Shown: in pieces, positions 1 to 5,966 of the stretch
How the letters are laid out: every line of letters begins with the position of its first letter
Position numbering within the stretch: position 1 is the stretch's first letter
Assembly (NCBI GenBank): GCA_003161495.1
Contig: PMOP01000248.1
Location: 1 to 7,565, forward strand
Direction: 5' to 3'
Origin: Acidobacteriota bacterium
GTDB lineage: Bacteria; Acidobacteriota; Terriglobia; Acidiferrales; UBA7541
DNA: 7,565 bases
Notes under the pieces: model-generated
Told to the model about the DNA's origin: nothing
What the model saw: the letters and a program-made list of their open reading frames with translations, nothing else
Database searches by the model: none
Program-made: the position numbers and the translations under genes

Positions 1-525
1 ATGCGCGGCACGTTTGCCAACATTCGCCTGCGCAACCAGCTTGCGCCCGGCACCGAGGGCGGCTGGACCGTGCACCAACCCGACGGCGAACAAATGTCGA
101 TTTACGACGCGTCCATGAAGTATCAAAAGGAAGGCACGCCACTGATCGTGTTGGGCGGCAAGGAATATGGCTCAGGATCATCGCGCGACTGGGCGGCCAA
201 AGGCACGGTGCTGCTTGGCGTGCGCGCGGTAATCGCCGAAAGTTTCGAGCGCATCCATCGCAGCAACTTGCTGGGCATGGGCGTGCTTCCGCTGCAATAT
301 CGCGCAGGTGAATCTGCGCAATCGCTGTGCCTCACCGGGTTCGAGGAGTTCACTATCGAAGGCGTCGCAAAGCTTGCGCCCGGCATGAAGGTCGAAGTGC
401 GCGCCCGCGATAAAAGCGGCAAGGAAACCGTATTCCAAACCGTAGCGCGCGCCGACACGCCCGAGGAAGTCAATTATTACCGGCACGGCGGAATCCTGCC
501 GTACGTGCTGCGCCAAATGCTGTGA
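1..525 (+). CDS. acnA: Aconitate hydratase A, C-terminal part (5' end outside window)
   Basis: Aconitase interconverts citrate and isocitrate in the cytosolic TCA cycle using a [4Fe-4S] cluster. The 174 visible residues are the C-terminal swivel domain of the AcnA/IRP1 class. They open with [12 protein letters not shown], normally an internal motif of the family, so the ATG at position 1 is an internal methionine and the gene continues upstream. The loop [13 protein letters not shown] (about residues 56-68 here) carries the conserved Ser and Arg that act in substrate binding and catalysis. The segment [21 protein letters not shown] (about 78-98) is also typical. The cluster-ligand cysteines lie in the missing N-terminal part; full-length AcnA is about 900 residues. 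The reading frame is intact to TGA at 523-525. The downstream gene is about 160 nt away across an inverted repeat, so a shared transcript is uncertain. Confidence 0.96.
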   Translation: MRGTFANIRLRNQLAPGTEGGWTVHQPDGEQMSIYDASMKYQKEGTPLIVLGGKEYGSGSSRDWAAKGTVLLGVRAVIAESFERIHRSNLLGMGVLPLQYRAGESAQSLCLTGFEEFTIEGVAKLAPGMKVEVRARDKSGKETVFQTVARADTPEEVNYYRHGGILPYVLRQML

Positions 526-572
526 TTTTTTGCAGTCCGATGCGAGCCGGACCGTCGCGCGGCACTCGCGGG

Positions 573-657
573 TTTGGTGGCGCCGGCGTCCCGCCGGTGG
601 TTTTGGGTCAAGCACGGCAAACCGGAAAACCGCCGGCGGGACGCCGGCGCCGCCAAA
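573..657. repeat. GC-rich long inverted repeat, copy 1 (REP/BIME-like)
   Basis: Two 32-nt arms, 573-604 and 626-657, are complementary at 30 of 32 positions around a 21-nt loop (605-625). The core GGCGCCGGCGTCCCGCCGG (579-597) recurs at 2665-2683. The two non-matching positions (T578 opposite G652, T598 opposite G632) would be G.U wobble pairs in RNA, so the stem could stay unbroken as a transcript. It sits between the aconitase stop and the peroxiredoxin start. No T-tract follows the right arm, so it does not look like a standard intrinsic terminator. Dispersed palindromes of this kind are known as REP/BIME-type elements, often moved by RAYT transposases; no transposase is visible here. Confidence 0.9.
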
Positions 658-684
658 GCACAATCTCCGCATCGCAGGACGACC

Positions 685-1263
685 ATGAAAAATAGTGTTG
701 AAGCCCCCAATTGGTCGGCAATCCCAAGGCCTGAGGATGATGGAGCGGCATCGCACCTTGCAGGAGTGCGACTGCCTTCTATCGCTTTGACTGCCACCGA
801 CGGAACTACTGTAGACCTGTCTTCCCTCCCTGGCCTGGCGGTGATTTTTGTTTATCCTCGAACGGGAATTCCGGGAATTGACAATCCGCCCGGATGGGAT
901 CTGATTCCCGGCGCGCGCGGATGCACGCCGCAAGCCTGTTCTTTCCGGGATCACTTTGCGGAGTTGAAAGGCCTGGGCGTAGCTCACCTTTTCGGCCTTT
1001 CAACCCAAGAGACGGCCTATCAGTGCGAAGTTGCTGACCGCTTGCACCTTCCATTTGCGATTCTCTCGGATGGACATTTCAAGCTTACGGAAGCATTGCG
1101 CCTGCCAACTTTTCAGACCAGCGGAATGCGGCTGCTGAAACGCATGGCGCTGGTGATCCGCGATGGAATAATCGAGCACGTTTTCTATCCGGTCTTTCCC
1201 CCGGACAGAAATGCCGGCGATGTAGTCGCCTGGCTGGCGAATCGAAATCGATTGCAGCCTTAG
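685..1263 (+). CDS. Peroxiredoxin of the PrxQ/redoxin (AhpC-TSA) type
   Basis: Thiol peroxidases of this family reduce hydrogen peroxide and organic peroxides in the cytoplasm, usually recycled by thioredoxin. The 192-residue product has a thioredoxin-like fold: an LPSIALTATDG strand near 30-40, FVYPRTGIPG at 55-64, and the active-site segment RGCTPQACSFRDHFAEL at about 78-94. C80 aligns with the peroxidatic and C85 with the resolving cysteine of PrxQ/Bcp proteins (CxxxxC). About 15 extra residues lie between YPRTG and the cysteine compared with classical PrxQ, and the residue three before C80 is Ala instead of the usual Thr/Ser. FGLSTQ (103-108) and the LSDGHFKL region (127-134) follow. The start at 685 has AGGA at 676-679, 5 nt upstream. 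An in-frame ATG at 574 would translate the inverted repeat and is rejected. No signal peptide is seen. Confidence 0.88.
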   Translation: MKNSVEAPNWSAIPRPEDDGAASHLAGVRLPSIALTATDGTTVDLSSLPGLAVIFVYPRTGIPGIDNPPGWDLIPGARGCTPQACSFRDHFAELKGLGVAHLFGLSTQETAYQCEVADRLHLPFAILSDGHFKLTEALRLPTFQTSGMRLLKRMALVIRDGIIEHVFYPVFPPDRNAGDVVAWLANRNRLQP

Positions 1264-1362
1264 GCCGTAAGCCGCGACGCAGTATTCTCTCGTTCCGCCT
1301 TTCCAACATCCCCGAATTTCTGTTAGCTTCATCCCCTATTTGAACTTAAGGAGGAGACAGCG

Positions 1363-2646
1363 ATGCGCCTGCATATCAAATCGACCGGTTTTCAAAGCGC
1401 CATTATTCTTTCTTTGCTAATCACAGCCATACCGCTGGCGGCGCAATACCCGATGCCTGGGCCAGATCGGGTCTACGCGATCAAGGCTGGGAAACTCGTC
1501 GATCCGGAAAAGGGCACCACGGAAATGAATCAAATCATTCTGGTGCGTGGCAAACAAATTGAATCCGTTGGCCCCAACGTGCAAATCCCGTCGGACGCGA
1601 AAATTATCGATCTCTCCAAATCGACGGTGCTTCCCGGCCTGTTCGACGCGCACACGCATCTGTGCATGACGCTGAAGAGAGACCGCGACGGAAGCAACTA
1701 TTTCATCACCACGCTTCTGGACCCCACGCCCTTTCGCGCGATCGAAGGCGTGGCCAACGCCAGGGACATGCTGGCGTCGGGCTTCACCACGGTGCGTGAC
1801 GTGGGCAACAACGGCAATTATGCAGACACGGCTCTGCGCGAAGGCATCGAACGCGGCCTGGTGCCCGGCCCCACCATTATTAACGCCGGGCGCATCATTG
1901 CGCCGTACGGGGGACAGTTTCGTTTGCAGCCGGAGAAGCGCGATCTGGCCACGCCCGAATACATCTTCGCCGATACGCACGACGAAATGATCAAGGGCAT
2001 TCGCGAAAATATTCATTATGGCGCGAAGGTGATTAAGATCGTGGTCGACGATCAGCAATATATTTACAGTGCCGAGGATATTCGCTTCATAGTGGAAGAG
2101 GCGCACCGCGACGGCGTAAAGCTGGCCGCGCACTGCTGGACGCGCGCCGGTGCACACAATGCCGCCGAGGCCGGCGTCGATTCCATCGAGCACGGTGAAC
2201 GCATGACCAACGAAGACTTGCAGCTGGCCAAGAAGAATCACGTCGTACTGGTGGGAACTGATTTTACGGAAATCGCCGCGCGCGAAAGCGGCATGCCCGA
2301 TATGCACCCGGTGTTCGTGGACCGCCTGAAGCGCGCCTATCAGATTGGCGTGACCATGGCATTTGGCACCGACGCATTTGTGTACGTGCCGGGAGAAACG
2401 CGTGGGACGCAGGCCGCGGAATACGTCGACTCCTGGGTGGAAGCGGGAGTCCCGGCGAAAGACACGTTGCGCGCCATGACCATCAATGCGGCGCGCCTGC
2501 TCGGCGTGGATGGCGAGCGCGGCGAGATCAAGGCGGGGCTCGCCGCGGACATTATCGCCACGCCAGACAATCCTCTGGACGACATACAGGCCGTGCGCAA
2601 AGTTTTTTTCGTGATGAAAGATGGCAGCGTTTTCAAGAACGAATAA
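1363..2646 (+). CDS. Secreted metal-dependent amidohydrolase (imidazolonepropionase/Xaa-Pro dipeptidase-like)
   Basis: The 427-residue protein belongs to the amidohydrolase superfamily, which hydrolyses amide or related bonds at a mono- or binuclear metal centre. Residues 1-27 form a Sec signal peptide (basic start, hydrophobic 13-25, cleavage near LAA|Q), so it acts outside the cytoplasm. All family metal ligands are present: HTH at 97-99 after VLPGLFDA, a lysine K225 in VIKIV that is probably the carboxylated bridging ligand, H257 in AAHCW, H277 in SIEHGE, and D337 in FGTDAF. The C-terminal GEIKAGLAADIIA motif closes the beta-sandwich domain. The length is normal for the family. The start is set by a strong Shine-Dalgarno, AAGGAGGAG at 1348-1356, 6 nt before the ATG. 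Close relatives include imidazolonepropionases, prolidases and organophosphate-acting enzymes; the substrate cannot be read from sequence. The gene is about 100 nt after the peroxiredoxin. Confidence 0.93.
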   Translation: MRLHIKSTGFQSAIILSLLITAIPLAAQYPMPGPDRVYAIKAGKLVDPEKGTTEMNQIILVRGKQIESVGPNVQIPSDAKIIDLSKSTVLPGLFDAHTHLCMTLKRDRDGSNYFITTLLDPTPFRAIEGVANARDMLASGFTTVRDVGNNGNYADTALREGIERGLVPGPTIINAGRIIAPYGGQFRLQPEKRDLATPEYIFADTHDEMIKGIRENIHYGAKVIKIVVDDQQYIYSAEDIRFIVEEAHRDGVKLAAHCWTRAGAHNAAEAGVDSIEHGERMTNEDLQLAKKNHVVLVGTDFTEIAARESGMPDMHPVFVDRLKRAYQIGVTMAFGTDAFVYVPGETRGTQAAEYVDSWVEAGVPAKDTLRAMTINAARLLGVDGERGEIKAGLAADIIATPDNPLDDIQAVRKVFFVMKDGSVFKNE

Positions 2647-2660
2647 GGTGTGCGCGCTTC

Positions 2661-2743
2661 TTGCGGCGCCGGCGTCCCGCCGGCGGTTCTAATGCAACTT
2701 GTTGATCGAGCGCAAAACCGCCGGCGGGACGCCGGCGCCACAA
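2661..2743. repeat. GC-rich long inverted repeat, copy 2 (REP/BIME-like)
   Basis: Arms 2661-2688 and 2716-2743 are complementary at 27 of 28 positions (C2664 faces A2740) with a 27-nt loop (2689-2715). The arm core is identical to that of the repeat at 573-657, while the loop sequence differs completely. It lies between the stops of two converging genes, the amidohydrolase and the molybdopterin-domain protein, where a strong hairpin could limit readthrough from both sides. No T-tract flanks it. The same arms with different loops suggest a dispersed element in which only the stem is conserved. Confidence 0.9.
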
Positions 2744-2816
2744 AACTGCCGACGCCATCCCAATTGCCTTTTGAATAACTGCGATGATTTAGATATTGGA
2801 GGAAAAAAGAGAAAAG

Positions 2817-3335
2817 CTACGGCACGCGCACCACGGTGAGCGATTTGACCATTTCCACCCAGCGCGCCGGTCGCTTTTCGTGCGGAGCAACGAGGCGAAA
2901 CGGCCCAAGAGCGCCGGGGATGCCCGCTCCATCCATGGTGTCCGCCACAATGATTTCCGAGTCCATGAAACTCGAATTAAAATCCTCCAGCGAAAACAAG
3001 ACGCGGTAATCGTCCGCAGCCTCGACAAGAACATACGTGGCCAATGCCGGTCCGCGCAATTGTTCGCCCTGCGGCACTCCAGCCTTTTTCAAGAGGTCTT
3101 CGACCAGCACACCTTCGTACACTTCCGTTTTACCGGAGTGCGCGTTCTCCACGCGCAATGTCTTTCGCGGCATGGCCTTAAGGTCCGCCACAGTCAAATC
3201 GAGAGGCGTGGTAACAGTGCCACTGATTTTGAAGTCGGAGGGCCCAGACGTGGGCTTCGGCCGCGCGGCTTGCTGAGCCCAGGAGGAAAATCCAAGCAAC
3301 AGGAAAATTAGTGCGGCTGGCAAAATACGGCGCAT
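2817..3335 (-). CDS. Small exported molybdopterin-binding-domain protein (sulfite oxidase fold), cysteine-free
   Basis: The 172-residue product begins with a Sec signal peptide (MRRI, hydrophobic 7-18, cleavage near SSWA|Q at 20). The rest resembles the oxidoreductase molybdopterin-binding domain of the sulfite oxidase/YedY family: KISGTVTTPLDLTVADLKAM (37-56), YEGVLVEDLLKKAGV (73-87), YRVLFSLEDF (110-119) and GPFRLVAPHEKRPARWVEMV (144-163). In true sulfite oxidases a cysteine thiolate ligates molybdenum; this protein has no cysteine at all, so it is either non-catalytic or binds the cofactor differently. The start at 3335 is chosen because GGAAAGGAAA lies just upstream; an earlier in-frame ATG at 3398 would place 21 polar residues before the signal peptide. 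It follows the molbindin gene by 59 nt on the same strand, consistent with a shared molybdenum-linked role. The periplasmic function is unknown. Confidence 0.8.
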   Translation of the reverse strand: MRRILPAALIFLLLGFSSWAQQAARPKPTSGPSDFKISGTVTTPLDLTVADLKAMPRKTLRVENAHSGKTEVYEGVLVEDLLKKAGVPQGEQLRGPALATYVLVEAADDYRVLFSLEDFNSSFMDSEIIVADTMDGAGIPGALGPFRLVAPHEKRPARWVEMVKSLTVVRVP

Positions 3336-3394
3336 GACGATTTCCTTTCCTGAACAAAACGCGGCCGGATGTCGATCGCAACACAAGCGCAGCA

Positions 3395-3607
3395 TCAACC
3401 CTTTTGCAGCATGACCTCGGTCGACTTGATTACCGCTTGCACTCGATCGCCGACCTTCAGCTTCATTTCCTCGGCGCTGCGCCTGGTGGTCACGCTTTCA
3501 ATCATGTTCTTGCCCACTTGCACGGTGACGTGAGCCATGACGCCGTCCACCTCAAGCTCCACAATTTTTCCTTCGATCTTATTCCTCGCTGAAAGTTTAG
3601 TGGCCAC
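3395..3607 (-). CDS. mop: Molbindin: single-domain molybdate-binding (Mop/TOBE) protein
   Basis: Molbindins are small cytoplasmic proteins that assemble into hexamers and bind molybdate or tungstate oxyanions for storage or homeostasis. The 70-residue product is one Mop/TOBE domain of the usual length: LSARNKIEGKIVELEVDGVM (5-24), the V-T-T-R-R-S-A-E-E segment (39-47), LKVGDRVQAVIKSTEVML (50-67). The S-A-R-N start and the K-S-T-E-V end are the family's anion-binding signatures. The start is GTG at 3607; in this frame an upstream TGA at 3617-3619 excludes a longer form, and the Shine-Dalgarno is weak (GAGAG-like). It has no ModE-type DNA-binding domain and no ABC domain. The following gene on the same strand encodes a molybdopterin-domain protein, supporting a molybdenum context. 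Confidence 0.9.
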   Translation of the reverse strand: MATKLSARNKIEGKIVELEVDGVMAHVTVQVGKNMIESVTTRRSAEEMKLKVGDRVQAVIKSTEVMLQKG

Positions 3608-4040
3608 GTGACACTCTCATTTCCGCCGGTGTATGTGCGAACGGCTGAATGCTGCGCCAAGCTTCGGATTTTTCAGTGCCATTGTCAAATCGAGGTAAAT
3701 CGGCTACGAATGCGACGCTTCCATACGAATTGTAGGCGCTCGAATTGCATCGCCCAAACCGTGCGGAAAGGAGCCTTGGCGGTTCGGGACGTTGCCTATG
3801 CGATTTCCCGTAAGAAAAAGAATTAACACAGAGAACACAGAGAAATGAGGAGAAAGACGGAGAAAAATAGGGAGAGAAAAAATCATCCCTTTATTTTTTG
3901 CGAGGGAACGAGCGCCGGGCTGCCCGTTCCGCAGTCTTGCCACCTATTGATTAAGCTTTCTGCAATTTTCTTTTCTCCTCTTTTCTCGGTGTTCACTGTG
4001 TTAGAGATTTTGAATTTCAGCTTTGCAGCCCATCGAAACT
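3608..4040. other. Gene-free intergenic stretch with inverted repeat
   Basis: About 430 nt between the molbindin start and the permease stop, both on the minus strand. Short open frames exist on both strands but lack ribosome sites, family resemblance or sensible codon use. The right part (3825-4002) is a long inverted repeat. The left part (3608-3824) should contain the molbindin promoter; a TTGACA on the minus strand (3688-3683) has no acceptable -10 box at 16-18 nt. I see no tRNA, terminator with a T-tract, or recognisable riboswitch. Confidence 0.7.
3825..4002. repeat. AACACAGAG-type long inverted repeat
   Basis: The arm at 3825-3855 (starting AACACAGAGAACACAGAG) is complementary to 3972-4002 at 28 of 31 positions. 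The three mismatches fall exactly 7 nt apart (arm positions 8, 15 and 22). The purine-rich arms enclose about 116 nt that include a smaller hairpin, GGAACG (3905-3910) with CGTTCC (3925-3930). The composition is unlike either the flanking genes or the GC-rich repeats elsewhere in the window, which suggests an independent repeat family. It lies downstream of the ABC transporter genes. No ORF inside it looks real. Confidence 0.82.
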
Positions 4041-4862
4041 TCAAATGACTATGGTCGGATAGAGCTTCGTGGCCACGACAACCACCACCGCAAAAGCGAC
4101 AAACTGCATCAGGAAATCCTTGCCGAGCCCGAAAGAAGTCGTACTGCCCACGATCATCAGAGTTCGCAGGGCATCCACCTGGTACGAGAGCGGATTCACC
4201 TTGGACACAACTCGCAGCCATGCCGGCATCAGGCTCAGCGGATAGATGGCGTTGCTGGCAAAAAACAGCGGCATGGTAAGCACTTGCCCGATGCCCATGA
4301 AGCGCTCGCGCGATTTCACGAGACACGCGATGATCAATGAGAAGGTCGAGAAAATGGCCGAACCCAGCATGACGGAGAGTACCACTCCCGCCAGCGCAAA
4401 AATTCCGAAGCGAAGCTGAATGTGCAGGATGTAAGACAATAGATACACAAATACCATCTGGCACAGGCTGCGAACCGTCGACGAAATGGCGCGCCCGAGG
4501 ACCAGCGTGCTGCGAGGCGCGGGGCTCACCAGATATTTCTGAACAATTCCGAGGTCCCGCTCCCAAATCAGCGAGATGCCGTAGAAGATGGCGCCGAACA
4601 AAACGCTTTGCGCCAGAATTCCCGGGGCCATGAAATCCAAGTAGCTGATGCCGCCAGTGGGGATGGCGCGCGCGCGATTGAAGACCTGGCCGAAGATCAG
4701 CAGCCACAGGACAGGCTGAACCATCCGCGTGAAAAGTTCCACGGGATCGTGGATGAGCTTGCGGATGTCGGCTTCGGCCACAGCCATCGTTTGCCGCAGG
4801 TAATTCGCGCCTGGAAAAGGCTCAGCCCAGACGTTGAGATGTGATTCGTGTGCGAGCGACAT
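4041..4862 (-). CDS. ABC-2 type transporter permease (DrrB/NodJ-like)
   Basis: The 273-residue integral membrane protein is the channel-forming subunit of an ABC exporter. After a polar N-terminus with an amphipathic stretch (about 25-45), six hydrophobic segments can be placed at roughly 48-61, 80-100, 131-148, 154-180, 191-211 and 250-266. The segment after the fifth, MPAWLRVVSKVNPLSYQVDALR (211-232), is the ABC-2 family signature, and RDLGIVQKYLVSPAPR (102-117) is the usual cytoplasmic loop contacting the ATPase. Relatives export antibiotics (DrrB), Nod factors (NodJ), polysaccharides or lipids; the cargo cannot be read from sequence. The ATG at 4862 lies inside the ATPase gene, giving a 41-nt overlap; GGGAGG 11 nt upstream supports it, though an in-frame ATG at 4787 is an alternative. 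Confidence 0.93.
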   Translation of the reverse strand: MSLAHESHLNVWAEPFPGANYLRQTMAVAEADIRKLIHDPVELFTRMVQPVLWLLIFGQVFNRARAIPTGGISYLDFMAPGILAQSVLFGAIFYGISLIWERDLGIVQKYLVSPAPRSTLVLGRAISSTVRSLCQMVFVYLLSYILHIQLRFGIFALAGVVLSVMLGSAIFSTFSLIIACLVKSRERFMGIGQVLTMPLFFASNAIYPLSLMPAWLRVVSKVNPLSYQVDALRTLMIVGSTTSFGLGKDFLMQFVAFAVVVVVATKLYPTIVI

Positions 4863-5637
4863 CTTTCAGTTCGCCTCCCTCGCTAATCGCGGCCCCAGTG
4901 AAATGGATAAATACATCGTCGAGCGAGGCTTCCGCGCCGACCTGCGCTTTGAGCGCCGCGGGCGTGTCCATCGCTGCAAGCACGCCGCGATGCATGACGG
5001 CCACCATGTCGCACAAGTGGTCGGCCTCTTCCATATCGTGCGTGGTCATCAAAATAGTCGTGCCAAATTCACGGCGCAGCTCGCCGATGCGCTCCCACAC
5101 GGAACGCTTTGCCGAAGGATCGAGCCCCACGGATGGCTCGTCCATGAACAATACGCTAGGCCGGTGGAGCATTGATTGCGCAATTTCCAGTCGGCGAATC
5201 ATTCCGCCGGAGTATTGCCCCACCAGTTTGCCGCTGACGTGCGCGAGGTCCATGAATTCCAGTGCTTGCGCAATCCTCGTGGATCGCTCCGATCGCGGCA
5301 TGCCATAAAGCTTCGCGGAAATCAGCAGATTTTCGTAACCGGTCAAATCGCCGTCCGCGGAAAGCATTTGCGAGACATAGCCGATCTTCTTTCTTACCAA
5401 TTCGGGATGCTGCACCAAATCGAAGCCGGAGATTTTTGCCGTTCCTTCCGAGGGTGGCAAGAGTGTAGTGAGCATTTTGATGAGCGTGCTCTTGCCCGCG
5501 CCGTTTGGGCCAAGCAAGCCGAAAGTCGTGCCGGATGCGACGGAAAAATTCAGATGATCGACGGCAATGAGTGCGCCATAACGCCGCGTAAGGGAAAGAA
5601 CCTCGATGACATTGGTTGACGGGGCGGTGTTTTCCAT
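4822..5637 (-). CDS. ABC transporter ATP-binding protein (DrrA/NodI-like)
   Basis: The 271-residue cytoplasmic ATPase drives the adjacent ABC-2 permease. All nucleotide-binding motifs are intact: A-loop tyrosine Y20, Walker A GPNGAGKST (43-51), Q-loop Q90, signature YSGGM (142-146), Walker B VLFMDEP (162-168, with catalytic E167), D-loop GLD (171-173) and the switch histidine H200 in TTHDMEEAD. The C-terminal SLDDVFIHFTG is typical of DrrA/CcmA-type exporters. The reading frame extends 41 nt into the permease gene, so translation of the two is probably coupled. No good Shine-Dalgarno precedes the ATG at 5637. A TGTAAACT stretch about 10-20 nt upstream could be a -10 element of a nearly leaderless transcript, but this is weak. 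Confidence 0.96.
   Translation of the reverse strand: MENTAPSTNVIEVLSLTRRYGALIAVDHLNFSVASGTTFGLLGPNGAGKSTLIKMLTTLLPPSEGTAKISGFDLVQHPELVRKKIGYVSQMLSADGDLTGYENLLISAKLYGMPRSERSTRIAQALEFMDLAHVSGKLVGQYSGGMIRRLEIAQSMLHRPSVLFMDEPSVGLDPSAKRSVWERIGELRREFGTTILMTTHDMEEADHLCDMVAVMHRGVLAAMDTPAALKAQVGAEASLDDVFIHFTGAAISEGGELKDVARTRITSQRLG
4874..4879 (-). promoter_or_regulatory. Internal ribosome binding site for the permease gene
   Basis: GGGAGG on the minus strand, inside the 3' end of the ATPase gene, stands 11 nt before the permease ATG at 4862. It favours the overlapping start over the later in-frame ATG at 4787. The spacing is on the long side. Confidence 0.5.
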
Positions 5638-5711
5638 GGACGTTACAGTTTACATCGTGGAGGCGCTAGTTGCGACATCGGGCTGCGAGGGTGTCCAGTG
5701 CCAGAACGCAA

Positions 5712-5966
5712 TTAGCGATAAGCTTCACGGCGGTGTTTTACGCTCAGTATCTCGGTCGATTTTGGCCCGTGCAAAAGAAAAAAGACCCGGAAATCTCCCA
5801 CCCGCAACCGAAGATCCTTGCGCGGCGGGCGAAGTTTCTTCACGTTACCCACCCCGGTGGTCAATTAATCGTCGATCGAGTGAAGAATTTCCAACGCGGT
5901 TTGGTGGTCAATGGCGGATAGTTGGGCCTGTGCATTGGCCGACCAAAGAACGGTCTTGCCACCCAT
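5712..5966 (-). pseudogene. RelE/ParE-family toxin gene interrupted by one in-frame TAA
   Basis: The frame starts at ATG 5966, which overlaps the antitoxin stop by one base (TGATG), and runs 84 codons to TAA at 5714-5712. A single ochre codon, number 34 (5867-5865), interrupts it; everything else stays in one frame. Before it, MGGKTVLWSANAQAQ and LSAIDHQTALEILHSIDD match the N-terminal strand and helices of RelE/ParE toxins. After it come TTGVGNVKKL (36-45), RLRVGDFRVFF (53-63) and the C-terminal EILSVKHRREAYR (72-84), hallmarks of the family. Such toxins cleave ribosome-bound mRNA (RelE) or inhibit gyrase (ParE). The length without the stop is normal, so this is probably a recently inactivated toxin or a base error. 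TTG directly follows the TAA and could allow reinitiation, giving two fragments; this is speculative. Confidence 0.85.

Noticed and set aside
574..684. N-terminal extension of the peroxiredoxin from ATG 574
   Set aside because: The 37 residues would be translated from the inverted repeat and look like repeat-derived peptide (RRDAGAAK); the ATG at 685 has a proper ribosome site.
178..987. Long minus-strand open frame across the aconitase end and peroxiredoxin start
   Set aside because: It is antisense to two well-supported genes, passes through the inverted repeat and resembles no family.
1417..2307. 296-codon minus-strand open frame within the amidohydrolase gene
   Set aside because: It is a mirror of a GC-biased coding sequence; the sense strand has all amidohydrolase metal ligands.
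573..2743. CRISPR-like interpretation of the GC-rich repeats
   Set aside because: There are only two units about 2 kb apart, with genes between them, no regular spacers and no cas genes.
3683..3688. TTGACA on the minus strand as a molbindin promoter
   Set aside because: No acceptable -10 box lies 16-18 nt downstream.
3751..3800. Possible structured RNA leader (molybdenum cofactor riboswitch) upstream of molbindin
   Set aside because: Only a short AACCG/CGGTT pairing could be found; the conserved elements of the Moco motif were not recognisable.
3883..4707. 274-codon minus-strand open frame in another frame of the permease gene
   Set aside because: The composition is Arg/His/Pro-rich with no membrane segments, and it runs through the repeat; the overlapping permease frame is convincing.
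5778..5783. Possible frameshift at the six-base homopolymer in the toxin gene
   Set aside because: Recounting the bases shows the frame is continuous from RVFFLL into TEILSV; only the TAA at 5865-5867 breaks the gene.
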